Source: Eurosta solidaginis (taxonomy: Eukaryota > Arthropoda > Insecta > Diptera > Tephritidae). From it: a DNA stretch of 64,000 nucleotides. Both the position numbers and the translations under genes were made by a program. The DNA lies in assembly GCF_040869045.1 (NCBI RefSeq), contig NC_090323.1:38558066-38622065 (forward strand), given 5' to 3'. Positions 14,401-29,190 of this stretch are shown here, piece after piece. Numbering within the stretch: the first letter of the stretch is position 1; the number at the start of each line of letters is the position of its first letter. The notes under the pieces are model-generated. The model was given only the letters and a program-made list of their open reading frames with translations. It searched no databases and had not been told where the DNA came from.

Positions 14401-17400
14401 CGTTTACAATAACATTTCCATATAAATTTTCTATTATAGAAGCCTAATTAGCCTATTTAATAAACAAACAGGTTCATGTTGACGTACGTTGCGGAGAAAT
14501 TAAATGGACGTGGCTTTGACAAAACATTTTGCTATACTTTTTCATATGAAAATTTCCTAGTACTTGTTTCTTTATATATACATATGTGTATTTGCACAGT
14601 TGAATTGTGTTATCAAATTGATATCTCAACAATGAGAATTAAGCGTTTACAATAACATTTCCATATAAATTTTCTGTTATAGAAGCCTAATTAGCCTATT
14701 TAATTAACAAACAAACAGGTTCATATTGACGCAAGTTGCAGAGAAATTAAATGAACGTGGCTTTGACAAAACATTTTGGTATACTTTTTCATATAGTACT
14801 TGTTTCTTTATATATATATATGTATATTTGCACAGTTGAATTGTGTTATCAAACTGATATGTGAACAATGAGAATTAAGCGTTTACAACAACATTTCCAT
14901 ATAAACTGTCTGTTATAGAAGCCTAATTAGCCTATTTAATAAATAACTTTAATGGTAATTTTTAATTAGTTAAACAAACAGGTTCATATTAACGCATATT
15001 GCAGAGAAATTAAATGAACGTGGCTTTGACAAAACATATTGCTATACTTTTTCATATGAAAATATCCTAGTAATTGTTTCTTTATATATACATATGTATA
15101 TGTGCACAGTTGAATTGTGTTATTAAACTGATATGTGAACAATGAGAATTAAGCGTTTAGAATAACATTTCCATATAAATTTTCTGTTATAGAAGCCTAA
15201 TTAGCCTATTTAATAAACAAACAGGTTCATATTGACGCACGTTGCAGAGAAATTAAATGAACGTGGCTTTGACAAAACATTTTGCTATACTTTTTCATAT
15301 AGTACTTGTTTCTTTATATATACATATATATATTTGCACAGTTTAATTGTGTTATCAAACTGATATGTGAACAATGAGAATTAAGCGTTTACAATAACAT
15401 GTCCATATAAATTTTCTGTTATAGAAGCCTAATTAGCCTATTTAATAAACAAACAGGTTCATATTGACGCACGTTGCAGAGAAATTAAACGAACGTGGCT
15501 TTGACAAAACATTTTGCTATACTTTTTCATATAGTACTTGTTTCTTTATATATACATATGTATATTTGCACAGTTTAATTGTGTTATCAAACTGATATGT
15601 GAACAATGAGAACTAAGCGTTTACAATAACATTTCCATATAAACTGTCTGTTATAGAAGCCTAATTAGCCTATTTAATAAATAACTTTAATGGTAATTTT
15701 TAATTAGTTAAACAAACAGGTTCATATTAACGCATATTGGAGAGAAATTAAATGAACGTGGCTTTGACAAAACATATTGCTATACTTTTTCATATGAAAA
15801 TTTCCTAGTAATTGTTTCTTTATATATACATATGTATATGTGCACAGTTGAATTGTGTTATTAAACTGATATGTGAACAATGAGAATTAAGCGTTTACAA
15901 TAACATTTCCATATAAATTTTCTGTTATAGAAGCCTAATTAGCCTATTTAATAAACAAACAGGTTCATATTGACGCACGTTGCAGAGAAATTAAATGAAC
16001 GTAGCTTTGACAAAACATTTTGCTATACTTTTTCATATAGTACTTGTTTCTTTATATATACATATGTATATTTGCACAGTTTAATTGTGTTATCAAACTG
16101 ATATGTGAACAATGAGAATTAAGCGTTTACAATAACATTTCCATATAAATTTTCTGTTATAGAAGCCTAATTAGCCTATTTAATAAACAAACAGGTTCAT
16201 ATTTACGCACGTTGCAGAGAAATTAAATGAACGTGGCTTTGACAAAACATTTTGCTATACTTTTTCATATAGTACTTGTTTCTTTATATATACATATGTA
16301 TATTTTCACAGTTTAATTGTGTTATCAAACTGATATGTGAACAATGAGAACTAAGCGTTTACAATAACATTTCCATATAAATTTTCTGTTATAGAAGCCT
16401 AATTAGCCTATTTAATAAACAAGCAGGTTCATATTGACGCACGTTGCAGAGAAATTAAATGAACGTGGCTTTGACAAAACATTTTGCTATACTTTTTCAT
16501 ATAGTACTTGTTTCTTTATATATACATATGTATATTTGCACAGTTTAATTGTGTTATCAAACTGATATGCCAACAATGAGAACTAAGCGTTTACAATAAC
16601 ATTTCCATATAAATTTTCTGTTATAGAAGCCTAATTAGCCTATTTAATAAACAAGCAGGTTCATATTGACGCACGTTGCAGAGAAATTAAATGAACGTGG
16701 CTTTGACAAAACATTTTGCTATACTTTTTCATATAGTACTTGTTTCTTTATATATACATATGTATATTTGCACAGTTGAATTGTGTTATCAAACTGATAT
16801 GTGAACAATGAGAACTAAGCGTTTACAATAACATTTCCATATAAATTTTCTGTTATAGAAGCCTAATTAGCCTATTTAATAAACAAGCAGGTTCATATTG
16901 ACGCACGTTGCAGAGAAATTAAATGAACGTGGCTTTGACAAAACATTTTGCTATACTTTTTCATATAGTACTTGTTTCTTTATATATACATATGTATATT
17001 TGCACAGTTGAATTGTGTTATCAAATTGATACGTGAACAATGAGAACTAAGCGTTTACAATAACATTTCCATATACATTTTCTGTTATAGAAGCCTAATT
17101 AGCCTATTTAATAAACAAACAGGTTCATATTGACGCACGTTGCAGAGAAATTAAATGAACGTGGCTTTGACAAAACATTTTGCTATACTTTTTCATATAG
17201 TACTTGTTTCTTTATATATACATATGTATATTTGCACAGTTGAATTGTGTTATCAAATTGATACGTGAACAATGAGAACTAAGCGTTTACAATAACATTT
17301 CCATATAAATTTTCTGTTATAGAAGCCTAATTAGCCTATTTAATAAACAAACAGGTTCATATTGACGCACGTTGCAGAGAAATTAAATGAACGTGGCTTT

Positions 17401-17430
17401 GACAAAACATTTTGCTATACTTTTTCATAT
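11438..17430. repeat. Higher-order repeat of about 5.89 kb, copy B
   Basis: This is the second copy of the unit, very similar to copy A by eye, with scattered single-base differences. It ends near 17.41-17.45 kb, where the sequence jumps to the part of the unit equivalent to about 13.5 kb. Confidence 0.82.
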
Positions 17431-20400
17431 GAAAATTTCCTAGTACTTGTTTCTTATATATACATATGTATATTTGCACAGTTTAATTGTGTTATCAAAC
17501 TGATATGCGAACAATGAGAATTAAGCGTTTACAATAACATTTCCATATAACTTTATGTAATAGAAGCCTAATTAGCCTATTTAATAAACAAACAGGTTCA
17601 TATTGACGCACGTTGCAGAGAAATTAATTGAACGTGGCTTTGACAAAACATTTTATTATACTTTTTCATAAGAAAAGTTCTTAGTAATTTTTTGTTTATA
17701 TATACATATGTATATTTGCACAGTTGAATTGTGTTATCAAATTGATATGTGAACAATGGGAGTTAAGCATTTACAATAACATTTCCTTATAAATTTTCTG
17801 TTATAGAAGCCTAATTAGCCTATTTAATAAATAACTTTAATGGTAATTTTTAATTAGTTAAACAAACAGGTTCATATTTACGCATATTGCAGAGAAATTA
17901 AATGAACGTGGCTTTGACAAAACATTTTGCTATACTTTTTCATATGAAAATTTCCTAGTACTTGTTTCTTTATATATACATATTTGTATTTGCACAGTTG
18001 AATTGTGTTATCAAATTGATATGTGAACAATGAGAATTAAGCGTTTACAATAACATTTCCATATAAATTTTCTGTTATAGAAGCCTAATTAGCTTATTTA
18101 ATAAATAACTTTAATGGTAATTTTTAATTAGTTAAACAAACAGGTTCATATTGACGCACGTTGCAGAGAAATTAAACGAACGTGGCTTTGACAAAACATT
18201 TTGCTATACTTTTTCATATGAAAATTTCCTAGTAGTTGTTTCATTATATATACATATGTGTATTTGCACAGTTGAATTGCGTTATCAAACTGATATTTGA
18301 ACAATGAGAATTAAGCGTTTACAATAACATTTCCATATAAATTTTCTATTATAGAAGCCTAATTAGCCTATTTAATAAACAAACAGGTTCATGTTGACGT
18401 ACGTTGCGGAGAAATTAAATGGACGTGGCTTTGACAAAACATTTTGCTATACTTTTTCATATGAAAATTTCCTAGTACTTGTTTCTTTATATATACATAT
18501 GTGTATTTGCACAGTTGAATTGTGTTATCAAATTGATATCTCAACAATGAGAATTAAGCGTTTACAATAACATTTCCATATAAATTTTCTGTTATAGAAG
18601 CCTAATTAGCCTATTTAGTTAACAAACAAACAGGTTCATATTGACGCAAGTTGCAGAGAAATTAAATGAACGTGGCTTTGACAAAACATTTTGGTATACT
18701 TTTTCATATAGTACTTGTTTCTTTATATATATATATGTATATTTGCACAGTTGAATTGTGTTATCAAACTGATATGTGAACAATGAGAATTAAGCGTTTA
18801 CAACAACATTTCCATATAAACTGTCTGTTATAGAAGCCTAATTAGCCTATTTAATAAATAACTTTAATGGTAATTTTTAATTAGTTAAACAAACAGGTTC
18901 ATATTAACGCATATTGCAGAGAAATTAAATGAACGTGGCTTTGACAAAACATATTGCTATACTTTTTCATATGAAAATATCCTAGTAATTGTTTCTTTAT
19001 ATATACATATGTATATGTGCACAGTTGAATTGTGTTATTAAACTGATATGTGAACAATGAGAATTAAGCGTTTAGAATAACATTTCCATATAAATTTTCT
19101 GTTATAGAAGCCTAATTAGCCTATTTAATAAACAAACAGGTTCATATTGACGCACGTTGCAGAGAAATTAAATGAACGTGGCTTTGACAAAACATTTTGC
19201 TATACTTTTTCATATAGTACTTGTTTCTTTATATATACATATATATATTTGCACAGTTTAATTGTGTTATCAAACTGATATGTGAACAATGAGAATTAAG
19301 CGTTTACAATAACATTTCCATATAAATTTTCTGTTATAGAAGCCTAATTAGCCTATTTAATAAACAAACAGGTTCATATTGACGCACGTTGCAGAGAAAT
19401 TAAACGAACGTGGCTTTGACAAAACATTTTGCTATACTTTTTCATATAGTACTTGTTTCTTTATATATACATATGTATATTTGCACAGTTTAATTGTGTT
19501 ATCAAACTGATATGTGAACAATGAGAACTAAGCGTTTACAATAACATTTCCATATAAACTGTCTGTTATAGAAGCCTAATTAGCCTATTTAATAAATAAC
19601 TTTAATGGTAATTTTTAATTAGTTAAACAAACAGGTTCATATTAACGCATATTGCAGAGAAATTAAATGAACGTGGCTTTGACAAAACATATTGCTATAC
19701 TTTTTCATATGAAAATTTCCTAGTAATTGTTTCTTTATATATACATATGTATATGTGCACAGTTGAATTGTGTTATTAGACTGATATGTGAACAATGAGA
19801 ATTAAGCGTTTACAATAACATTTCCATATAAATTTTCTGTTATAGAAGCCTAATTAGCCTATTTAATAAACAAACAGGTTCATATTGACGCACGTTGCAG
19901 AGAAATTAAATGAACGTAGCTTTGACAAAACATTTTGCTATACTTTTTCATATAGTACTTGTTTCTTTATATATACATATGTATATTTGCACAGTTTAAT
20001 TGTGTTATCAAACTGATATGTGAACAATGAGAATTAAGCGTTTACAATAACATTTCCATATAAATTTTCTGTTATAGAAGCCTAATTAGCCTATTTAATA
20101 AACAAACAGGTTCATATTTACGCACGTTGCAAAGAAATTAAATGAACGTGGCTTTGACAAAACATTTTGCTATACTTTTTCATATAGTACTTGTTTCTTT
20201 ATATATACATATGTATATTTGCACAGTTTAATTGTGTTATCAAACTGATATGTGAACAATGAGAACTAAGCGTTTACAATAACATTTCCATATAAATTTT
20301 CTGTTATAGAAGCCTAATTAGCCTATTTAATAAACAAGCAGGTTCATATTGACGCACGTTGCAGAGAAATTAAATGAACGTGGCTTTGACAAAACATTTT

Positions 20401-21136
20401 GCTATACTTTTTCATATAGTACTTGTTTCTTTATATATACATATGTATATTTGCACAGTTTAATTGTGTTATCAAACTGATATGCGAACAATGAGAACTA
20501 AGCGTTTACAATAACATTTCCATATAAATTTTCTGTTATAGAAGCCTAATTAGCCTATTTAATAAACAAGCAGGTTCATATTGACGCACGTTGCAGAGAA
20601 ATTAAATGAACGTGGCTTTGACAAAACATTTTGCTATACTTTTTCATATAGTACTTGTTTCTTTATATATACATATGTATATTTGCACAGTTGAATTGTG
20701 TTATCAAACTGATATGTGAACAATGAGAACTAAGCGTTTACAATAACATTTCCATATAAATTTTCTGTTATAGAAGCCTAATTAGCCTATTTAATAAACA
20801 AGCAGGTTCATATTGACGCACGTTGCAGAGAAATTAAATGAACGTGGCTTTGACAAAACATTTTGCTATACTTTTTCATATAGTACTTGTTTCTTTATAT
20901 ATACATATGTATATTTGCACAGTTGAATTGTGTTATCAAATTGATACGTGAACAATGAGAACTAAGCGTTTACAATAACATTTCCATATACATTTTCTGT
21001 TATAGAAGCCTAATTAGCCTATTTAATAAACAAACAGGTTCATATTGACGCACGTTGCAGAGAAATTAAATGAACGTGGCTTTGACAAAACATTTTGCTA
21101 TACTTTTTCATATAGTACTTGTTTCTTTATATATAC
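17431..21136. repeat. Higher-order repeat, shortened third copy
   Basis: It matches about 13.52-17.22 kb at an offset of 3914 bp (atgttgacgtacg at 14477 and 18391). The first roughly 2 kb of the unit is therefore absent, as expected from unequal crossing-over between monomers. Similarity stops at about 21.14 kb. Confidence 0.78.
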
Positions 21137-21461
21137 ATATGTATATTTGCACAGTTTAATTGTGTTATCAAACTGATATGTGAGCAATGAGAATTAAGCG
21201 TTCACAATAACATTTCCATATAAATTTTCTGTTATAGAAGCCTATTTAATAAACAAACAGGTTCATATTGACGCACGTTGCTGAGAAATTAAATGAACGT
21301 GGCTTTGACAAAACATTTTGCTATACTTTTTCATATAGTACTTGTTTCTTTATATATACATATGTATATTTGCACAGTTTAATTGTGTTATCAAACTGAT
21401 ATGCGAACAATGAGAATTAAGCGTTTACAATAACATTTCCATATAAATTTTCTGTTATAGA

Positions 21462-23160
21462 AGCCTATTTAATAAACAAACAGGTTCATATTGACGCACG
21501 TTGCTGAGAAATTAAATGAACGTGGCTTTGACAAAACATTTTGCTATACTTTTTCATATAGTACTTGTTTCTTTATATATACATATGTATATTTGAACAG
21601 TTGAATTGTGTTATCAAACTGATATGTGAGCAATGAGAATTAAGCGTTTACAATAACATTTCCATATAAATTTTCTGTTATAGAAGCCTATGTAATAAAC
21701 AAACAGGTTCATATTGACGCACGTTGCTGAGAAATTAAATGAACGTGGCTTTGACAAAACATTTTGCTATACTTTTTCATATAGTACTTGTTTCTTTATA
21801 TATGCATATGTATATTTGCACAGTTTAATTGTGTTATCAAACTGATATGCGAACAATGAGAATTAAGCGTTTAAAATAACATTTCCATATAAATTTATGT
21901 AATAGAAGCCTAATTAGCCTATTTAATAAACAAACAGGTTCATATTGACGCACGTTGCAAATAAATTAATTGAACGTGGCTTTGACAAAACATTTTATTA
22001 TACTTTTTCATAAGAAAATTTCTTAGTAATTTTTTGTTTATATATACATATGTATATTTGCACAGTTGAATTGTGTTATCAAATTGATATGTGAACAATG
22101 GGAGTTAAGCGTTTACAATAACATTTCCATATAAATTTTCTGTTATAGAAGCCTAATTAGCCTATTTAATAAATAACTTTAATGGTAATTTTTAATTAGT
22201 TAAACAAACAGGTTCATATTGACGCACGTTGCAGAGAAATTAAATGAACGTGGCTTTGACAAAACATTTTGCTATACTTTTTCATATAGTACTTGTTTCT
22301 TTATATATACATATGTATATTTGCACAGTTGAATTGTGTTATCAAACTGATATGTGAACAATGAGAATTAAGCGTTTCCAATAACATTTCCATATAAATT
22401 GTCTGTTATAGAAGCCTAATTAACCTATTTAATAAAAAAACAGGTCCATATTGACGCATGTTGCAGAGAAATTAAATGAACGTGGCTTTGACAAAACATT
22501 TTGCTATACTTTTTCATATAGTACTTGTTTCTTTATATATACATATGTATATTTGCACAGTTTAATTGTGTTATCAAACTGATATGCGAACAATGAGAAT
22601 TAAGCGTTTACAATAACATTTCCAAATAAATTTATGTAATAGAAGCCTAGTTAGCCTATTTAATAAACAAACAGGTTCATATTGACGCACGTTGCAGAGA
22701 AATTAATTGAACGTGGCTTTGACAAAACATTTTATTATACTTTTTCATAAGAAAATTTCTTAGTAATTTTTTGTTTATATATACATATGTATATTTGCAC
22801 AGTTGAATTGTGTTATCAAATTGATATGTGAACAATGGGAGTTAAGCGTTTACAATAACATTTCCTTATAAATTTTCTGTTATAGAAGCCTAATTAGCCT
22901 ATTTAATAAATAACTTTAATGGTAATTTTTAATTAGTTAAACAAACAGGTTCATATTTACGCATATTGCAGAGAAATTAAATGAACGTGGCTTTGACAAA
23001 ACATTTTGCTATACTTTTTCATATGAAAATTTCCTAGTACTTGTTTCTTTATATATACATATTTGCATTTGCACAGTTGAATTGTGTTATCAAATTGATA
23101 TGTGAACAATGAGAATTAAGCGTTTACAATAACATTTCCATATAAATTTTCTGTTATAGA
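21462..23160. repeat. 1.70-kb tandem duplication in the satellite, copy 1
   Basis: It begins with a monomer lacking the taattagcc segment (agaagcctatttaataaac). The rare variant tatttgaacag at about 21591 recurs at 23290, 1699 bp away. The adjoining 21137-21461 stretch holds related monomers that share the same short deletion. Confidence 0.8.
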
Positions 23161-24860
23161 AGCCTATTTAATAAACAAACAGGTTCATATTGACGCACGT
23201 TGCTGAGAAATTAAATGAACGTGGCTTTGACAAAACATTTTGCTATACTTTTTCATATAGTACTTGTTTCTTTATATATACATATGTATATTTGAACAGT
23301 TGAATTGTGTTATCAAACTGATATGTGAGCAATGAGAATTAAGCGTTTACAATAACATTTCCATATAAATTTTCTGTTATAGAAGCCTATGTAATAAACA
23401 AACAGGTTCATATTGACGCACGTTGCTGAGAAATTAAATGAACGTGGCTTTGACAAAACATTTTGCTATACTTTTTCATATAGTACTTGTTTCTTTATAT
23501 ATGCATATGTATATTTGCACAGTTTAATTGTGTTATCAAACTGATATGCGAACAATGAGAATTAAGCGTTTAAAATAACATTTCCATATAAATTTATGTA
23601 ATAGAAGCCTAATTAGCCTATTTAATAAACAAACAGGTTCATATTGACGCACGTTGCAAATAAATTAATTGAACGTGGCTTTGACAAAACATTTTATTAT
23701 ACTTTTTCATAAGAAAATTTCTTAGTAATTTTTTGTTTATATATACATATGTATATTTGCACAGTTGAATTGTGTTATCAAATTGATATGTGAACAATGG
23801 GAGTTAAGCGTTTACAATAACATTTCCATATAAATTTTCTGTTATAGAAGCCTAATTAGCCTATTTAATAAATAACTTTAATGGTAATTTTTAATTAGTT
23901 AAACAAACAGGTTCATATTGACGCACGTTGCAGAGAAATTAAATGAACGTGGCTTTGACAAAACATTTTGCTATACTTTTTCATATAGTACTTGTTTCTT
24001 TATATATACATATGTATATTTGCACAGTTGAATTGTGTTATCAAACTGATATGTGAACAATGAGAATTAAGCGTTTCCAATAACATTTCCATATAAATTG
24101 TCTGTTATAGAAGCCTAATTAACCTATTTAATAAAAAAACAGGTCCATATTGACGCATGTTGCAGAGAAATTAAATGAACGTGGCTTTGACAAAACATTT
24201 TGCTATACTTTTTCATATAGTACTTGTTTCTTTATATATACATATGTATATTTGCACAGTTTAATTGTGTTATCAAACTGATATGCGAACAATGAGAATT
24301 AAGCGTTTACAATAACATTTCCAAATAAATTTATGTAATAGAAGCCTAGTTAGCCTATTTAATAAACAAACAGGTTCATATTGACGCACGTTGCAGAGAA
24401 ATTAATTGAACGTGGCTTTGACAAAACATTTTATTATACTTTTTCATAAGAAAATTTCTTAGTAATTTTTTGTTTATATATACATATGTATATTTGCACA
24501 GTTGAATTGTGTTATCAAATTGATATGTGAACAATGGGAGTTAAGCGTTTACAATAACATTTCCTTATAAATTTTCTGTTATAGAAGCCTAATTAGCCTA
24601 TTTAATAAATAACTTTAATGGTAATTTTTAATTAGTTAAACAAACAGGTTCATATTTACGCATATTGCAGAGAAATTAAATGAACGTGGCTTTGACAAAA
24701 CATTTTGCTATACTTTTTCATATGAAAATTTCCTAGTACTTGTTTCTTTATATATACATATTTGCATTTGCACAGTTGAATTGTGTTATCAAATTGATAT
24801 GTGAACAATGAGAATTAAGCGTTTACAATAACATTTCCATATAAATTTTCTGTTATAGAA
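23161..24860. repeat. 1.70-kb tandem duplication in the satellite, copy 2
   Basis: It repeats copy 1 almost base for base, including the variants gaagcctatgtaataaac and aaaaaacaggtccat. It ends where agaagcctaattagcc with the 31-bp module resumes. Confidence 0.8.
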
Positions 24861-24960
24861 GCCTAATTAGCCTATTTAATAAATAACTTTAATGGTAATT
24901 TTTAATTAGTTAAACAAACAGGTTCATATTGACGCACGTTGCAGAGAAATTAAACGAACG

Positions 24961-27900
24961 TGGCTTTGACAAAACATTTTGCTATACTTTTTCATATGAA
25001 AATTTCCTAGTACTTGTTTCTTTATATATACATATTTGTATTTGCACAGTTGAATTGTGTTATCAAATTGATATCTGAACAATGAGAATTAAGCGTTTAC
25101 AATAACATTTCCATATAAATTTTCTGTTATAGAAGCCTAATTAGCCTATTTAGTAAACAAACAGGTTCATATTGGCGCACGTTGCAGAAAAATTAAATGA
25201 ACGTGGCTTTGACAAAACATTTTGCTATACTTTTTCATATAAAAATTTCCTAGTACTTGTTTCTTTATATATACATATGTATATTTGCACAGTTGAATTG
25301 TGTTATCAAACTAATATGTGAACAATGAGAATTAAGCGTTTACAATAACATTTCCATATAAATTTTCTGTTATAGAAGCCTAATTAGCTTATTTAATAAA
25401 CAAACAGGGTCATATTGACGCACGTTGCAGAGAAATTAAATGAGCGTGGCTTTGACAAAACACTTTGCTATACTTTTTCATATGAAAATTTCCTAGTACT
25501 TGTTTCTTTATATATACATATGTGTATTTGCACAGTTCAATTGCGTTATCAAACTGATATGTGAACAATGAGAAATAAGCGTTTACAATAACATTTCCAT
25601 ATAAATTTTCTGTTATAGAAGCCTAATTAGCTTATTTAATAAACAAACAGGGTCATATTGACGCAAGTTGCAGAGAAATTAAATGAGCGTGGCTTTGACA
25701 AAACATTTTGCTATACTTTTTCATATGAAAATTTCCTAGTACTTGTTTCTTATATATACATATGTGTATTTGCACAGTTGAATTGCGTTATCAAACTGAT
25801 ATGTGAACAATGATAATTAAGCGTTTACAATAACATTTCCATATAAATTTTCTGTTATAGAAGCCTAATTAGCCTATTTAATAAACAAGCAGGTTCATAT
25901 TGACGCATGTTGCAGAGAAATTAAATGAACGTTGCTTTGACAAAACATTTTGCTATACTTTTTCATATGAAAATTTCCTAGTATTTGTTTCTTTATATAT
26001 ACACATGTGTATTTGCACAGTTGAATTGCGTTATCAAACTGATATGTGAACAATGAGAATTAAGCGTTTACAATAACATTTCCATATAAATTTTCTGTTA
26101 TAGAAGCCTAATTAGCCTATTTAATAAACAAACAGGGTCATATTGACGCACGTTGCAGAGAAATTAAATGAGTGTGGCTTTGACAAAACATTTTGCTATA
26201 CTTTTTCATATGAAAATTTCATATTACTTGTTTCTTTATATATACATATGTGTATTTGCACAGTTGAATTGCGTTATCAAACTGATATGTGAACAATGAG
26301 AATTAAGCGTTTACAATAACATTTCCATATAAATTTTCTGTTATGGAAGCCTAATTAGCCTATTTAATAAACAAACAGGTTCATATTTACGCATATTGCA
26401 GAGAAATTAAATGAAAGTGGCTTTGACAAAACATTTTTCTATACTTTTTCATATGAAAATTTCCTAGTACTTGTTTCTTTATATATACATATGTATATTT
26501 GCACAGTTGAATTGTGTTATCAAATTGATACGTGAAAAATGAGAACTAAGCGTTTACAATAACATTTCCATATAAATTGTCTGTTATAGAAGCCTAATTA
26601 GCCTATTTAATAAACAAACAGGTTCATATTGACGCACGTTGCAGAGAAATTAAATGAACGTGGCTTTGACAAAACATTTTGCTATACTTTTTCATATGAA
26701 AATTTCCTAGTACTTGTTTCTTATATATACATATGTATATTTGCACAGTTTAATTGTGTTATCAAACTGATATGCGAACAATGAGAATTAAGCGTTTACA
26801 ATAACATTTCCATATAAATTTATGTAATAGAAGCCTAATTAGCCTATTTAATAAACAAACAGGTTCATATTGACGCACGTTGCAGAGAAATTAATTGAAC
26901 GTGGCTTTGACAAAACATTTTATTATACTTTTTCATAAGAAAATTTCTTAGTAATTTTTTGTTTATATATACATATGTATATTTGCACAGTTGAATTGTG
27001 TTATCAAATTGATATGTGAACAATGGGAGTTAAGCGTTTACAATAACATTTCCTTATAAATTTTCTGTTATAGAAGCCTAATTAGCCTATTTAATAAATA
27101 ACTTTAATGGTAATTTTTAATTAGTTAAACAAACAGGTTCATATTTACGCATATTGCAGAGAAATTAAATGAACTTGGCTTTGACAAAACATTTTGCTAT
27201 ACTTTTTCATATGAAAATTTCCTAGTACTTGTTTCTTTATATATACATATATGTATTTGCACAGTTGAATTGTGTTATCAAATTGATATGTGAACAATGA
27301 GAATTAAGCGTTTACAATAACATTTCCATATAAATTTTCTGTTATAGAAGCCTAATTAGCCTATTTAATAAATAACTTTAATGGTAATTTTTAATTAGTT
27401 AAACAAACAGGTTCATATTGACGCACGTTGCAGAGAAATTAAACGAACGTTGCTTTGACAAAACATTTTGCTATACTTTTTCATATGAAAATTTCCTAGT
27501 AGTTGTTTCTTTATATATACATATGTGTATTTGCACAGTTGAATTGCGTTATCAAACTGATATGTGAACAATGAGAATTAAGCGTTTACAATAACATTTC
27601 CATATAAATTTTCTATTATAGCAGCCTAATTAGCCTATTTAATAAACAAACAGGTTCATGTTGACGTACGTTGCGGAGAAATTAAATGGACGTGGCTTTG
27701 ACAAAACATTTTGCTATACTTTTTCATATGAAAATTTCCTAGTACTTGTTTCTTTATATATACATATGTGTATTTGCACAGTTGAATTGTGTTATCAAAT
27801 TGATATCTCAACAATGAGAATTAAGCGTTTACAATAACATTTCCATATAAATTTTCTGTTATAGAAGCCTAATTAGCCTATTTAATAAACAAACAGGGTC

Positions 27901-29190
27901 ATATTGACGCACGTTGCAGAGAAATTAAATGAGTGTGGCTTTGACAAAACATTTTGCTATACTTTTTCATATGAAAATTTCATATTGCTTGTTTCTTTAT
28001 ATATACATATGTGTATTTGCACAGTTGAATTGCGTTATCAAACTGATATGTGAACAATGAGAATTAAGCGTTTACAATAACATTTCCATATAAATTTTCT
28101 GTTATAGAAGCCTAATTAGCCTATTTAATAAACAAACAGGTTCATATTTACGCATATTGCAGAGAAATTAAATGAAAGTGGCTTTGACAAAACATTTTTC
28201 TATACTTTTTCATATGAAAATTTCCTAGTACTTGTTTCTTTATATATACATATGTATATTTGCACAGTTGAATTGTGTTATCAAATTGATACGTGAAAAA
28301 TGAGAACTAAGCGTTTACAATAACATTTCCATATAAATTGTCTGTTATAGAAGCCTAATTAGCCTATTTAATAAACAAACAGGTTCATATTAACGCACGT
28401 TGCAGAGAAATTAAATGAACGTGGCTTTGACAAAACATTTTGCTATACTTTTTCATATAGTACTTGTTTCTTTATATATACATATGTATATTTGCACAGT
28501 TGAATTGTGTTATCAAATTGATATGTGAACAATGAGAGTTAAGTGTTTACAATAACATTTCCATATAAATTTTCTGTTATAGAAGCCTAATTAGCATATT
28601 TAATAAACAAACAGGTTCATATTGACGCACGTTGCAGAGAAATTAAATGAACGTGGCTTTGACAAAATATTTTGCTATACTTTTCCATATAGTACTTGTT
28701 TCTTTATATATACATATGTATATTTGCACAGCTGAATCCTGTTATCAAACTGATATGTGAGCAATGAGGATTAAGCGTTTACAATAACATTTCCATATAA
28801 ATTTTCTGTTATAGATGCCTAATTAGCCTATTTAATAAATAACTTTAATGGTAATTTTTAATTAGTTAAACAAACAGGTTCATATTTACGCATATTGCAG
28901 AGAAATTAAATGAACGTGGCTTTGACAAAACATTTTGCTATACTTTTTCATATGAAAATTTCCTAGTACTTGTTTCTTTATATATACATATTTGTATTTG
29001 CACAGTTGAATTGTGTTATCAAATTGATATGTGAACAATGGGAGTTAAGCGTTTACAATAACATTTCCTTATAAATTTTCTGTTATAGAAGCCTAATTAG
29101 CCTATTTAATAAATAACTTTAATGGTAATTTTTAATTAGTTAAACAAACAGGTTCATATTTACGCATATTGCAGAGAAATTAAATGAACG
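24961..29190. repeat. Higher-order repeat of 4.23 kb, copy 1
   Basis: Markers recur at an offset of 4230: ggcgcacg 25174/29404, gtgaaaaatgag 26532/30762 and atgttgacgtacg 27658/31888. It contains about 17-18 monomers. The 100 bp before it (24861-24960) is a 274-type monomer at the junction. Confidence 0.82.
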
